This document shows positions 37,141-46,232 of a stretch of 64,000 nucleotides of DNA, piece after piece. The translations under genes and the position numbers were made by a program. How positions within the stretch are numbered: position 1 is the first letter of the stretch; each line of letters begins with the position of its first letter. The notes below the pieces were generated by a model. It was not told the DNA's origin and did not search any database. It saw only the letters and a list, made by a program, of their open reading frames with translations. The DNA comes from Bifidobacterium choloepi (GTDB taxonomy: Bacteria > Actinomycetota > Actinomycetes > Actinomycetales > Bifidobacteriaceae), in assembly GCF_010667615.1 (NCBI RefSeq), contig NZ_VYSG01000003.1:62001-126000 (forward strand), given 5' to 3'.

Positions 37141-38004
37141 ATGACTGGAAAAGTACAGCGCTTCATTTCGTATAGAAAGCACTGGAATTATTGGAAGAAG
37201 TTCATAGCAGCGCTTTTTAGTGTATTTGGTTCTCTTTGTTTGGTGCTGGATTTTGCGTCCTTTGTATGGGATTCTCTTCCTCTCAGGGGATGGAAACTGA
37301 CTCTTGTCTTTATTGTTATTGCGTTAGGTGCTGCTGCTTTTCTTACGCGGGAGCGTCCTCCAAAGAAGGAATATTCGTTCGGATCAACAGTCGAGATTGT
37401 TTCGGGTGATTTATTCGATCAAGACTGCAGCATTGTTGTCGGAACCTGTACGACATTTGATACCGATGTAGAAAGCCGCATCATTGCTTCCAGCAGTATT
37501 CAGGGACAAGTACTCTCTAAGGTTTACAGCAATGATTTGCAAAGCTTGGATGAGGATATTGAAATAGCCCTAAGCAACGAAGACCCTGTGGGGGAGATCG
37601 CAAAGGAAGGTAAAACAAAACGATATCCTATCGGAACTGTAGCTGTTCTTCGTCCCAAGAGACTGGATAGCCGCATTTATTTCGTGGCATATACTGAGAT
37701 GTCAGAAACGAACACGGCTGCTTCTCGCATCGATTATCTTTGGAACTCGTTGTCTTCTTTATGGGAAAAAGTGCAGCAAAATGAGAATGGCGAACCTATT
37801 GCTATTCCTGCCATTGGCCAGGGCATGTCGCGGCTGAAGCCGTTTTTGACTTTAGAAGATTCGATCAGGCTTATTATCACGTCCTTCGTTTTTTCATCGA
37901 GGTCGACGATCATTTCCAATAATTTGCGGATAGTGCTACCTGAAAATAGTTATGAGTCAATCGACCGGGTGGCGATGCAAAACTTCATGAATCAATTAGC
38001 TTAG
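37141..38004 (+). CDS. Thoeris type II ThsA-like effector (2TM plus macro domain)
   Basis: A 287-aa protein. Two membrane helices (about residues 14-36 and 43-62) are followed by a Thoeris-type macro domain (about 75-287): TVEIVSGDLFDQDCSIVVGTCTTFDTD, YPIGTVAVLR, RIYFVAYTE, SRIDYLWNSLSSLWEKV and PAIGQGMSRL. In type II Thoeris the macro domain senses the nucleotide signal made by the TIR partner, and the membrane part kills or arrests the infected cell. AAGAAGGG precedes the ATG at 37141; longer frames are possible. It is clearly AT-richer than its core neighbours and is followed 17 bases later by the TIR gene. Confidence 0.85.
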   Translation: MTGKVQRFISYRKHWNYWKKFIAALFSVFGSLCLVLDFASFVWDSLPLRGWKLTLVFIVIALGAAAFLTRERPPKKEYSFGSTVEIVSGDLFDQDCSIVVGTCTTFDTDVESRIIASSSIQGQVLSKVYSNDLQSLDEDIEIALSNEDPVGEIAKEGKTKRYPIGTVAVLRPKRLDSRIYFVAYTEMSETNTAASRIDYLWNSLSSLWEKVQQNENGEPIAIPAIGQGMSRLKPFLTLEDSIRLIITSFVFSSRSTIISNNLRIVLPENSYESIDRVAMQNFMNQLA

Positions 38005-38021
38005 TGTGGAGGAGATAAATA

Positions 38022-38522
38022 ATGGCTTATAGAAACAAGACATACGTGGCCTTTGATGGCGATGTTGATATCGCTTGGTATTGGCTGCTTAAAGCATGGG
38101 CAGCGAACGGCGGATTTGATTTTTATGATGCGCATGATGTGAATAATGCCAGAGACACAAGTTCAGAGGAGAGCATCAAGCGACAGCTGCTGAAACGATT
38201 TGATAACAGTAAAATGTTCATTTTACTGTTAGGAGAGCATACAGCGGCCTTGAGGAAATTTCTTCCATGGGAGATTAAACAGGCATTAGCTCGGAAACTC
38301 CCAATCATTGTAGTGAACCTCAACGGGAAAAGGGCAATGGATCCAAACAGATGCCCGAAGATCCTTCGGGAGTCACTCGCGATCCATATACCGTATAAGA
38401 AAGCTCTTTTGAAATACGCTATGGATAATTGGCCGGATTCGGATAAGGAATATCGAAGGAGGGGCAAGAGTGGTCCCTTCTGCTATCGATCCTCTGTCTA
38501 TTCGGATCTCGGAATAGACTAA
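38022..38522 (+). CDS. Thoeris ThsB-like TIR-domain protein
   Basis: A 166-aa single-domain protein of the MTH538/DUF1863 TIR-like family: KTYVAFDGDVDIAWYWLLKAW, FDFYDAHDVNNARDTSSEESIKRQL, NSKMFILLLGEHT and FLPWEIKQALARKLPIIVVNLNG. In Thoeris, ThsB senses infection and converts NAD into an ADP-ribose-type signal. A Glu in WEI (residue 84) is a candidate catalytic residue. GGAGGAG lies upstream of the ATG, and it shares an operon with the ThsA-like gene. Confidence 0.85.
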   Translation: MAYRNKTYVAFDGDVDIAWYWLLKAWAANGGFDFYDAHDVNNARDTSSEESIKRQLLKRFDNSKMFILLLGEHTAALRKFLPWEIKQALARKLPIIVVNLNGKRAMDPNRCPKILRESLAIHIPYKKALLKYAMDNWPDSDKEYRRRGKSGPFCYRSSVYSDLGID

Positions 38523-38559
38523 CGACATGCTCCGGGAGGGCAACGACGACGAAAGTTAA

Positions 38560-38727
38560 TTAATCGCGCGTAGTAGGTAAGCGACTTCTTGCAGTCTTGA
38601 ATTGTGCTAGTAATATTGCCGTGCTCGTCGTTGCCTGTTCCCATTTTCGCCGGTATGTTTTTATCAGTCTTCTATAAAAAATTTCCTCGCCCTTAGATAA
38701 ATCCGTGGCGCTCGCAGCTGTCATCAT
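38560..38727 (-). CDS. Small ORF of unknown function, possible gene remnant
   Basis: A 55-aa frame beginning with tandem ATG codons. Composition is mixed and charged (GEEIFYRRLIKTYRRKWEQ), more protein-like than the shadows around it, but there is no ribosome site and no recognised family. The rest of 38523-39112 shows no gene. Confidence 0.2.
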   Translation of the reverse strand: MMTAASATDLSKGEEIFYRRLIKTYRRKWEQATTSTAILLAQFKTARSRLPTTRD

Positions 38728-38961
38728 TGCGTCGAAATTGCATCTTTTTACGTAGGAAATGCGGACTGCGGTTTGCAGTTAAACTGAAGCAAGCAGTGCC
38801 ACTTCGCCATTTCTGCTGGCACTATCAATCGCATCTGAAAAGCGTTCCGCCAAACTCCTCAACGCCGAAACGCCTATACATTTCCGCGAAATCTCCGTGT
38901 ACCGAATTGGAAAAGCCGCTGGAAATATTCTGAATAATTGTTAGTATTTTCACAGAGACTA

Positions 38962-38986
38962 AAGGAATCTATTCAATAGATTCCTT
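38962..38986. terminator. AT-rich palindrome, possible terminator
   Basis: AAGGAATCTATT (38962-38973) and AATAGATTCCTT (38975-38986) are perfect inverted copies separated by one base. Confidence 0.4.
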
Positions 38987-39112
38987 CGGCTGTAAAAACA
39001 TGTCGGTGAGTATGACTGCTTGCTCGCCGGCCGCGCATGGTAGACGAAGTTGTGCACTGCCATTCAACGGGACGACAAGCAGAGTTGAGCAGTGACGAGG
39101 AGGAGCGACTTC

Positions 39113-40108
39113 ATGCGCAGTTCGCGTATTCAACGAAAAGTTGCCCAGGCCGTCGCGCAGGTGGACACGGGCTCGTTGAGCGTGGCGGATGTCGTGAAGG
39201 AAGCGAAAGCGGCCATCGCTGGTCGTCCGGAGTCTACGGACGGTACTGCCGTCGACTTGGACGATTCGTCTCAGGATAATCTCAGCGAAGTCACGAGTCC
39301 CATCACCGTTAATATCGACGAGACCTCCGGTATCATTTCGGTTCCGGACACTACACAGTCGCCGGTTGCCTCTTCGTACAGCGACGATTTTGCAGAAGAC
39401 AGTCGTCCGCAATTCGTTACCGATAAGGAAGCCATCGCCTATCTCGATCAGATGAGGTTGACGATTCGCCCGAATCTGAACCGTCGCGGCTATCGCACTG
39501 TAAAGCGTCTGTTTGATCTTATTGCCAGCGGCGCCGCCCTCGTGGTGCTTTGCATTCCGGGTGCCATACTGTGTGCCGCGATCTGCATCAAGTCGCCTGG
39601 AGCAAGCCCTATTTATACGCAGTATCGCGTTGGCCGACTCAACAAGGACGGTACCTTCCGCATTTTCAAGATGCACAAGTTCCGCTCGATGGTGCCAAAT
39701 GCCCATGCGATGGTCAAACAGCTTCAGCAGGAGAACCAGGCCGACGGCCCGCTGTTCAAGATCAAGCGCGATCCCCGCATTATCCCCGGTCTCGGCAACT
39801 TCATCCGTGCGCACTCGATCGACGAGATCCCGCAGTTGTGGGATGTCTTCATCGGCAACATGGCCCTGATCGGACCGCGTCCGGCCCTGCCTAAGGAGGT
39901 GTTGTCCTACGACGAAGAGGACATCGAACGACTCCGCGTGAAGCCCGGCTGTGGAGGCCTGTGGCAAGCCACGAGCCGTTCCAACTCCACGTTCAAGGAA
40001 ATGACTGACCTCGACGCCGAATACATCAAGAACAGCGGTTTGCTCTACGATTTCAAGCTGATGTTCAAGACCATCAAGTCGATTTTCACGGGCGACGGTG
40101 CCTGCTGA
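39113..40108 (+). CDS. Priming sugar-phosphate transferase of the EPS locus
   Basis: A 331-aa polyisoprenyl-phosphate hexose-1-phosphate transferase that starts repeat-unit assembly. An acidic, Ser-rich N-terminus of about 110 residues replaces the usual multi-helix domain. Then comes a membrane segment (KRLFDLIASGAALVVLCIPGAILCAAICIK) and the catalytic region: YTQYRVGRLNKDGTFRIFKMHKFRSM, HSIDEIPQLWDVFIGNMALIGPRPALP and KPGCGGLWQATSRS. GAGGAGGAG lies before the ATG at 39113. A terminator follows. Confidence 0.9.
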   Translation: MRSSRIQRKVAQAVAQVDTGSLSVADVVKEAKAAIAGRPESTDGTAVDLDDSSQDNLSEVTSPITVNIDETSGIISVPDTTQSPVASSYSDDFAEDSRPQFVTDKEAIAYLDQMRLTIRPNLNRRGYRTVKRLFDLIASGAALVVLCIPGAILCAAICIKSPGASPIYTQYRVGRLNKDGTFRIFKMHKFRSMVPNAHAMVKQLQQENQADGPLFKIKRDPRIIPGLGNFIRAHSIDEIPQLWDVFIGNMALIGPRPALPKEVLSYDEEDIERLRVKPGCGGLWQATSRSNSTFKEMTDLDAEYIKNSGLLYDFKLMFKTIKSIFTGDGAC

Positions 40109-40134
40109 GATTGTAATGATTTGACCGCGTAAAT

Positions 40135-40177
40135 GTGTGAAGGCGGCGCCGAGTAACATTCGGCGCCGCCTTCACAC
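40135..40177. terminator. Bidirectional terminator between priming transferase and ugd
   Basis: An 18-bp GC-rich stem (GTGTGAAGGCGGCGCCGA with its complement) around an 8-nt loop, placed between convergent genes. Confidence 0.85.
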
Positions 40178-40189
40178 AACAATCAGAAG

Positions 40190-41434
40190 TTAGTCTCTCT
40201 TGAAGAGGTCCCTCGTATACACCTTCTCGCTCACGTCGGCGAGGTCATCGTTCCAACGGTTGGCAACGATGATGTCACTGACTTGCTTGAAGTGGTCGAG
40301 GTCCTTGGTGACTTCGCTGCCGAAGAACTCGTCGTCCTTCATCGTGGGCTCGTAGACGACGACCGGGATACCCCTGGCCTTGACGCGTTTCATGATGCCT
40401 TGGATCGAGGACTGGCGGAAGTTGTCGGAACCGCTCTTCATCGTCAGGCGATAGACGCCCACGACCGGATGATCGACGCCCTCGAGTCTGGACACGATCT
40501 GGTCGGCGATGAAGTCCTTGCGGGTACGGTTGGATTCCACGATCGCACCGATGAGGTTCTGTGGCACGTCGGCATAGTTGGCGAGCAGCTGCTTGGAATC
40601 CTTCGGCAGGCAGTAGCCGCCGTAACCGAACGACGGGTTGTTGTAGTGGCTGCCGATGCGCGGGTCGAGGCACACGCCCTTGATGATCTCGGCGGCATCC
40701 AGGCCGCGGGACTCGGCGTAGGTGTCCAGCTCGTTGAAGTAGGCCACGCGCAGCGCCAGGAAGGTGTTGGCGAACAGCTTGATTGCCTCGGCCTCGGTCG
40801 TGCCGCACACGAGCTCGGGAATGCCAACGGTACCGTCGTTGTTCACGCGTTCCAGCTCGGTTGGATCGGCGCCCTGTGCCAGCAGGTCGATGAACGTTTC
40901 GGCGGCCTTGACGGCTTCTTCGCCGTCGGTCGGCGCTCCGGCCACAATGCGGCTCGGGTGTAGGTTGTCGTACAGCGCATGGCCCTCGCGCAGGAATTCG
41001 GGGGAGAAGATGATCTTCGAATCGTTCATTTCCTGGCGGACGCGGTCGGTGTAGCCGACGGGAATGGTTGACTTGATGACGATCCACGCGTCCTTGTTGA
41101 TCTCGCGGATAGCGCGGATGGCGTCCTCGACGCTGGAGGTGTTGAAGTAATTCTTCTTCGGATCGTAGTTCGTCGGGGTTGCTACCACGGCGAACTCAGC
41201 ATCCTCGTATGCCAGCTTCGGGTCCGTCGTGGCCTGGAAGTCCAAGTTCATCGTCCCGTCGCTCTTGCCGTCGAGGAACCGCGTGATCTCACTATCCACG
41301 ATCGGGCTGACGTTGTCATTGAGCATCGCGACCTTTTCGGGAACGATGTCAAGCGCATGCACTTCGTTATGCTGAGCCAAAAGCAATGCCACAGAAAGAC
41401 CTACATAACCAGTCCCCGCCACAGCAACCTTCAT
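40190..41434 (-). CDS. ugd: UDP-glucose 6-dehydrogenase
   Basis: Oxidises UDP-glucose to UDP-glucuronate with two NAD+. The 414-aa protein has the NAD motif [15 protein letters not shown], the hinge [13 protein letters not shown] and [11 protein letters not shown], and the active-site cysteine in [15 protein letters not shown]. The ATG at 41434 is preferred because GGAG sits six bases upstream, between it and an alternative Met at 41446. With the epimerase at 57987 it can also provide UDP-galacturonate. Confidence 0.95.
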   Translation of the reverse strand: MKVAVAGTGYVGLSVALLLAQHNEVHALDIVPEKVAMLNDNVSPIVDSEITRFLDGKSDGTMNLDFQATTDPKLAYEDAEFAVVATPTNYDPKKNYFNTSSVEDAIRAIREINKDAWIVIKSTIPVGYTDRVRQEMNDSKIIFSPEFLREGHALYDNLHPSRIVAGAPTDGEEAVKAAETFIDLLAQGADPTELERVNNDGTVGIPELVCGTTEAEAIKLFANTFLALRVAYFNELDTYAESRGLDAAEIIKGVCLDPRIGSHYNNPSFGYGGYCLPKDSKQLLANYADVPQNLIGAIVESNRTRKDFIADQIVSRLEGVDHPVVGVYRLTMKSGSDNFRQSSIQGIMKRVKARGIPVVVYEPTMKDDEFFGSEVTKDLDHFKQVSDIIVANRWNDDLADVSEKVYTRDLFKRD

Positions 41435-41671
41435 GTAAAACTCCATTCAATTGTCGTATTCAATGTAATTGAAGTTTGATAAATATAACTATATATGGAT
41501 TAAGTAGGAAATGAAATAAACCAAAAAGTATTAAGAATAATAAGAAGAGTAATAGCAGTCCGTTTTATGTCGACTTGTTTTGTATCCAGTAGTTTTAGTG
41601 AGCTCATGATAGCGTAATTTTGTTTTTGTCTAGTGATGTGTAATCGGATTAAATGACGAGAGTAAAGACAT
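41435..41671. other. AT-rich divergent intergenic region (ugd / wzx)
   Basis: A 237-base region of very low GC between divergent genes; it must hold both promoters. No single promoter stands out among the many TATAAT-like matches. Confidence 0.4.
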
Positions 41672-43108
41672 ATGAAGAGAAACGAAACAGTAAGTCCTAA
41701 AAAAGCTGCAGTGATTCAATTTGTAGCAAAATACGCGACTATAGTCATTCAACTTGTCCTTACGGCAATACTTGCGAGATTGTTGACGCCAGATCAGTTT
41801 GGCGAAGTGGCAATTGTTACTGTTTTTACAAGTTTCTTTAATATTTTTTCGGATATGGGCGTCGGTGCCGCAATTATTCAGTTTAGGCAACTGGAACAAA
41901 AAGACTTTGAGAAGCTTTTTGCCTTCTCTATTGTGCTTAGCACAGTATTGACAATCGTATTTGCAATGATGTCTTATCCATTTGCTCTCTTCTATTCCGA
42001 TATGGGGCTAATACCTTTATTTCTTGCTGCAACTCCTACGCTTTTCTTCAACACTTTAAACATGGTCCCTAATGGATTGATGCTACGAGGTAAGAGATTT
42101 AAGGCCATAGGACTTCGCTTAATTGTAACTACATTGATTTCGGGTGTTGTTGCCGTTTTTTCTGCTGCCCTTGGTATGGGCGCTTATGCGTTGATTTTAC
42201 AAACAGGTTTATCTGCATTTTCGGTTTTTATCTGGAACTTTTTGTCGTTATCAGTACGCAAACCAAATTTCCATTTTGTGGAGCCACTAAAACTTATTTT
42301 CTCATATTCTTCCTTTCAATTTGGCTTCAGCACGATTAATTATTTTTCTCGGAATTTAGACAATCTATTGATTGGAAAGTTCTTTGGTGATGTGCAATTA
42401 GGCTATTATGACAAAGCATATAAGCTCACCACATATCCTCTTTCTTCATTTACATCGGTCGTTTCCTCGATTGTGCAACCTTTTATGGCAGAGCATCAAG
42501 ACCATAAGAAAATAATTTGGGATTTCTGGTTTCGAATTGAAAAACTGGTCAGTCTCGTAGGCGCAGTAATTACGGCAATCTTTGTTGCTTGCTCGCGCGA
42601 GGTCGTTTTACTCTTTTACGGTTCGCAATGGAGCGCTTCGATACCCCTGTTCACTCTTTTGGCCTTTTCTGTATATTTTCAGATGTTGGGAAATACGAGT
42701 GGGGCATTTTTCCAGAGCCTTGGACGTACGGATCTGCAGTTCCGAGTAGGTTTGATCAATACAGTTGTGACGGTGGGTTGCCTAGTGCTAGGACTCTGCA
42801 CAGGAAAAATGCTATATGTGGCTGCACTAATCGCAGCAGCATATATTATCCAAATTTTTACTACATTTTTCTACTTGATAAAGCGAGCCTTCGGCGGAAC
42901 GTTTAGTGTAGTTGTTCGTTTTATCCCTGAGATTATTATTGCCGCTGTGGCTGTAGTTGTAGCGATTTTTACCGGTTCCCTAATTAACGGTGGTTTAATT
43001 CTGCAATTCTCAATAAAAATGCTACTAGTTTGTTCAATAATGTTTATTGGATATTTATTATTTGGACAATTAAAATATCTACTTGCTATTATAAAACGAA
43101 AGAAGTGA
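41672..43108 (+). CDS. wzx: Wzx-type polysaccharide flippase (MOP superfamily)
   Basis: A 478-aa protein with about 12-14 membrane helices, which flips lipid-linked repeat units across the membrane. Features of the MOP/polysaccharide-transporter family include ATIVIQLVLTAILARLLTPDQFGEVAIVTVF near the N-terminus and the loop NYFSRNLDNLLIGKFFGDVQLGYYDKAYKL. It is strongly AT-rich compared with the core genome. The gene ends next to a G10 tract and converges on the minus-strand glycosyltransferase operon. Confidence 0.9.
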   Translation: MKRNETVSPKKAAVIQFVAKYATIVIQLVLTAILARLLTPDQFGEVAIVTVFTSFFNIFSDMGVGAAIIQFRQLEQKDFEKLFAFSIVLSTVLTIVFAMMSYPFALFYSDMGLIPLFLAATPTLFFNTLNMVPNGLMLRGKRFKAIGLRLIVTTLISGVVAVFSAALGMGAYALILQTGLSAFSVFIWNFLSLSVRKPNFHFVEPLKLIFSYSSFQFGFSTINYFSRNLDNLLIGKFFGDVQLGYYDKAYKLTTYPLSSFTSVVSSIVQPFMAEHQDHKKIIWDFWFRIEKLVSLVGAVITAIFVACSREVVLLFYGSQWSASIPLFTLLAFSVYFQMLGNTSGAFFQSLGRTDLQFRVGLINTVVTVGCLVLGLCTGKMLYVAALIAAAYIIQIFTTFFYLIKRAFGGTFSVVVRFIPEIIIAAVAVVVAIFTGSLINGGLILQFSIKMLLVCSIMFIGYLLFGQLKYLLAIIKRKK

Positions 43109-43149
43109 TTTTTTTTGGGGGGGGGGCTTCATACCCCTCCCAAAAAAAA
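43109..43149. terminator. T8-G10 / C-rich-A8 hairpin between convergent genes
   Basis: Eight T and ten G (43109-43126) can pair with CCCCTCCC and eight A (43134-43149), about 16 bp with one wobble. It serves as a bidirectional terminator and includes a G10 homopolymer prone to slippage. Confidence 0.65.
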
Positions 43150-44262
43150 TTATTGAATTACTTTATTGATCCATTGCTGACAAATTGTCTCAACAGAAAA
43201 ATCATCAATACGCTTGAGGCTAAGTTTTGAATATTCTCTTCTTGTATGAGAATCGTTTATGAATTCTAACAAGTTTGTTTCAAATTTAGAAATATCATCC
43301 AGAGGGGCAATAGGGAAATATTTGCCATGCTGGGATAATTCTTCAAAACAGGGGAGATCAAAAGTGCATATGGGTAATCCGCACTTCATGGCTTCTAGTG
43401 GAGCCAAGGCAAAGCCTTCCCACCGACTTGTAGAAATAAAGATACTGGAATTGAGATAATGCTGAAGTAGCTCGTTTCCATACAAGGCTCCACGCAATAT
43501 TATTTTTTTCTCTAGATTTGCGTTTTTGATCAGCTTTTGAAGCGACAAAGTATCATCACCGTCGCCGGCAATTTGTATAGTCCAATCTTCTGGGATCGTT
43601 CTTGCAATATCGAGAAGATAATCCAGTCCCTTCATCATAATCGAAATACGAGAAGTGACAGAAATGGTATGGTTAGACAGATTGGAAACCTGGCCTTTAG
43701 TTTCTATAGTGCACGGATTATAGATGACGAAAGAATTCGGATTGTGTGCAAGCCATTTATTTTGAGAATAATGTTCTAGGCAAATAATTCCATCCGCTAG
43801 GGCCGCGCATTTAAATAATTGTGCAGTATAACGTTTATAGTACAGATTAACGTATATGTCGTAATTATTGTGCATCCATAAGTATATTTTTAACTTTGGA
43901 AAAGATTTTTTTATGTCTGGAACGAAGAAATAAAAATCAGGATTAAGGACTATGGTGTCATAATCCGTTTGATGGAGTTCGTTAAGTAATGCGTGTTTGT
44001 AAATACCGCCTCGGCGTCTTTTGGTTAGGCGCGAGCCAAGTCGTAATTTGAAGTTTGTAAATTTAGTATATTTCTTTGTGCCCCGCTTAAAGGTGCAGGT
44101 CACTTCATATTTATCCGGACGGTCTACGGCGGTTAGAAGGGTAATATCGAATCCCAAAGAATCTAATTCATTGGCCACAACAGTGTTGACTCTTTGGATT
44201 CCGCCTAGGGTTAGATCTCCTACAGCGAATAGTGTTTTACTCGTTGCTTTGCGCCTTTGCAT
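43150..44262 (-). CDS. Family 4 glycosyltransferase (GT-B fold)
   Basis: A 370-aa cytoplasmic transferase for EPS assembly. The N-domain begins LFAVGDLTLGGIQRVNTVVANEL (donor/acceptor glycine motif). The C-domain has the GT4 EX7E pattern in STSRWEGFALAPLEAMKCGLPICTF and VTSRISIMMKGLDYLLDIA. Its start overlaps the end of the upstream gene by 26 bases, so the two are co-transcribed. AT-rich. Donor and acceptor are unknown. Confidence 0.88.
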   Translation of the reverse strand: MQRRKATSKTLFAVGDLTLGGIQRVNTVVANELDSLGFDITLLTAVDRPDKYEVTCTFKRGTKKYTKFTNFKLRLGSRLTKRRRGGIYKHALLNELHQTDYDTIVLNPDFYFFVPDIKKSFPKLKIYLWMHNNYDIYVNLYYKRYTAQLFKCAALADGIICLEHYSQNKWLAHNPNSFVIYNPCTIETKGQVSNLSNHTISVTSRISIMMKGLDYLLDIARTIPEDWTIQIAGDGDDTLSLQKLIKNANLEKKIILRGALYGNELLQHYLNSSIFISTSRWEGFALAPLEAMKCGLPICTFDLPCFEELSQHGKYFPIAPLDDISKFETNLLEFINDSHTRREYSKLSLKRIDDFSVETICQQWINKVIQ

Positions 44263-45262
44263 GATCTTTTCTCTCCGTATATGAACGTTTATTTAGTCTA
44301 CTGTTGATAATTTGTGAGTAAAGGGTTGGAGTGCCATCTGATGATATTGTTTTAAAATTTAGTTTATATGTCAGCTTATATAAATAGGTATTATCAGATA
44401 GAAATATATTTTTTTGATCATTAATCGGCTCATCGAGTCGATGTATAAGCGCGTAAACGTTCTTGTTATTTAGTGGTGCATTATCAATCATCTCTCTAAC
44501 TGATTTATTATTTTGATAAATAATCGAAAGAGTGATGTCTGTTACAAAATAGTCGTACAGTTTATAGCCTTTTCCGTAATATGAAGAAAGGTACTTACTC
44601 ATCGCATAGAATAAAGGATTTCCTTTGGCGGAGGCGAGATAATAACTTGTCCAGTTACGGATCGGATCTTTTCTCCCCACCGGGATAGAGAAGAACGGAT
44701 AATCGCTAATATTGGTTGGTAAATCTTTTGTCAGATAACAAGTAGAATCGATCCAAATTCCTCCTTGTTGATATAAAAGTTCGCAGCGGATAAGGTCGGA
44801 GAATTCCGTAAGGCCAATTTCTCCTTGCTGTACCTTTTTGACGATTTCGGGAGGTATGGTAACAAATTGTGAAAAGTTGTCCTGAGTGATTACGTTCACT
44901 TTTCGGCCGTTTGCGTGGCTTTGGATGCTTTCTATGCAAGCGCGAATTAGGGGAGGGGTGTTGCTATCATCAGCGCCTTGCCACCACATTGTCCAAATTG
45001 GGCCATTATTTTTAGTTTCTGTTTCATAGAAAGCATTGCAAAATTGCGTGCAATCCACCTCGCACAACTCCGGGGTCTTTTTTGGGATTACTTGATATAG
45101 AGATTGATAATATTTTTTTCTCAATAAGCCGCAAATATGATACATGAGACCAAAAAAAGCAGTTTTTGTTGTCAATATCTTCTTGGCTTCGAGAAAATAA
45201 GAAAAACTCTTTCTTATTCTGAGAGACATTTTTTTAAACATAGAAAATAATTTTTTAATCAT
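44237..45262 (-). CDS. Capsular-synthesis glycosyltransferase (Caps_synth/GT32-like)
   Basis: A 341-aa protein with the Caps_synth pattern: IWTMWWQGADDSNTPPLIRACIESIQ, VNVITQDNFSQFVTIPPEI and GLTEFSDLIRCELLYQQGGIWIDSTCYL. The last block positions the metal-binding acidic residues of a GT-A enzyme. The basic N-terminus (about 40 residues) may associate with the membrane. AT-rich and part of the minus-strand operon. Confidence 0.82.
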   Translation of the reverse strand: MIKKLFSMFKKMSLRIRKSFSYFLEAKKILTTKTAFFGLMYHICGLLRKKYYQSLYQVIPKKTPELCEVDCTQFCNAFYETETKNNGPIWTMWWQGADDSNTPPLIRACIESIQSHANGRKVNVITQDNFSQFVTIPPEIVKKVQQGEIGLTEFSDLIRCELLYQQGGIWIDSTCYLTKDLPTNISDYPFFSIPVGRKDPIRNWTSYYLASAKGNPLFYAMSKYLSSYYGKGYKLYDYFVTDITLSIIYQNNKSVREMIDNAPLNNKNVYALIHRLDEPINDQKNIFLSDNTYLYKLTYKLNFKTISSDGTPTLYSQIINSRLNKRSYTERKDHAKAQSNE

Positions 45263-45331
45263 AAGTCGGCTGTATTAGAAAGATTGTGAGATAATAAATC
45301 AATTATGTTTGCAATGTTCTTGTTTATGAAA

Positions 45332-46129
45332 TCACTTCCATCGAATACCCCATTTTCTAAAGTAAACCATAAAAGATTGAAGGTGATATTTTAATAATTT
45401 TTTGTTATGATGTGATCCTTTTTCCCATTTATGGATTACTGTGGCCGATGGGACATAGACGATTCGTCCATAACTGCTGGCTCGCTTACAGAGATCGGCA
45501 TCCTCTAGATACATGAAAAAAGACTCGTCAAATCCTTGCAAATTCTTGAAAACGGCAGTACGGATAAGCAGAAAACTTCCTTGGATGAAAGGGATATCCT
45601 GAATTTGAGAGAAGTCCTTATCGCTCATTTCATGGTAGGCTCTTCTCTTGGATAGTAATGAGTTCGGCGCATTTCGTGCCAACACGTCTAGAAGAGTAAT
45701 TTCTCTACGATAAGCGGGCAGCATCTCCATGCTGGGGCCTACAAGTTTTGGGGCTGCAATTGCTACGTTTTCTATGGTTTGAGCAGCGTTTACAAGTGCA
45801 CTGATAGCGCCTGCCTTTACTTCGATGTCGGGGTTAACTATCAGATGAAAATCTGAATTAATCTTTGGCAAAACGACATTATGTGCTGCACCGAATCCGA
45901 TATTTTTTTTCAGATCGATAAATTCTATTTCTGAATAATTTGCAAATTCATGGCGTAGCATTCTACGGCCCTGTATTACCTCCCGGTCGGAAAGTGATGC
46001 GCTATTGTCGATCAGGAAGAGTTTGCATGTCATTTTTTCAGATCTTATATCGTCTAGCAAAGAATGAGCTGCGATAATTACGTCATTATAGTTCTTGTAA
46101 ATGACGATTGATGCGCTTAGTTGAGTCAT
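45332..46129 (-). CDS. Family 2 glycosyltransferase, rhamnosyltransferase-like
   Basis: A 265-aa GT-A enzyme: SASIVIYKNYNDV, the UDP/dTDP-binding NIGFGAAHN, HLIVNPDIEV (DXD-like Asp) and QGSFLLIRTAVFKNLQGFDESFFMYLEDADLCKRA. This resembles WbbL-type rhamnosyltransferases, which fits the complete dTDP-rhamnose pathway nearby. AT-rich. Confidence 0.85.
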   Translation of the reverse strand: MTQLSASIVIYKNYNDVIIAAHSLLDDIRSEKMTCKLFLIDNSASLSDREVIQGRRMLRHEFANYSEIEFIDLKKNIGFGAAHNVVLPKINSDFHLIVNPDIEVKAGAISALVNAAQTIENVAIAAPKLVGPSMEMLPAYRREITLLDVLARNAPNSLLSKRRAYHEMSDKDFSQIQDIPFIQGSFLLIRTAVFKNLQGFDESFFMYLEDADLCKRASSYGRIVYVPSATVIHKWEKGSHHNKKLLKYHLQSFMVYFRKWGIRWK

Positions 46130-46232
46130 TTTAAAACCTTATGATTAAGGAAGATCTGCTGTGATGGACGATTGGGAATGATCTAAGATTAATATCGTTG
46201 CAAAATAAATATTTATTGATAATTTGAATCTC

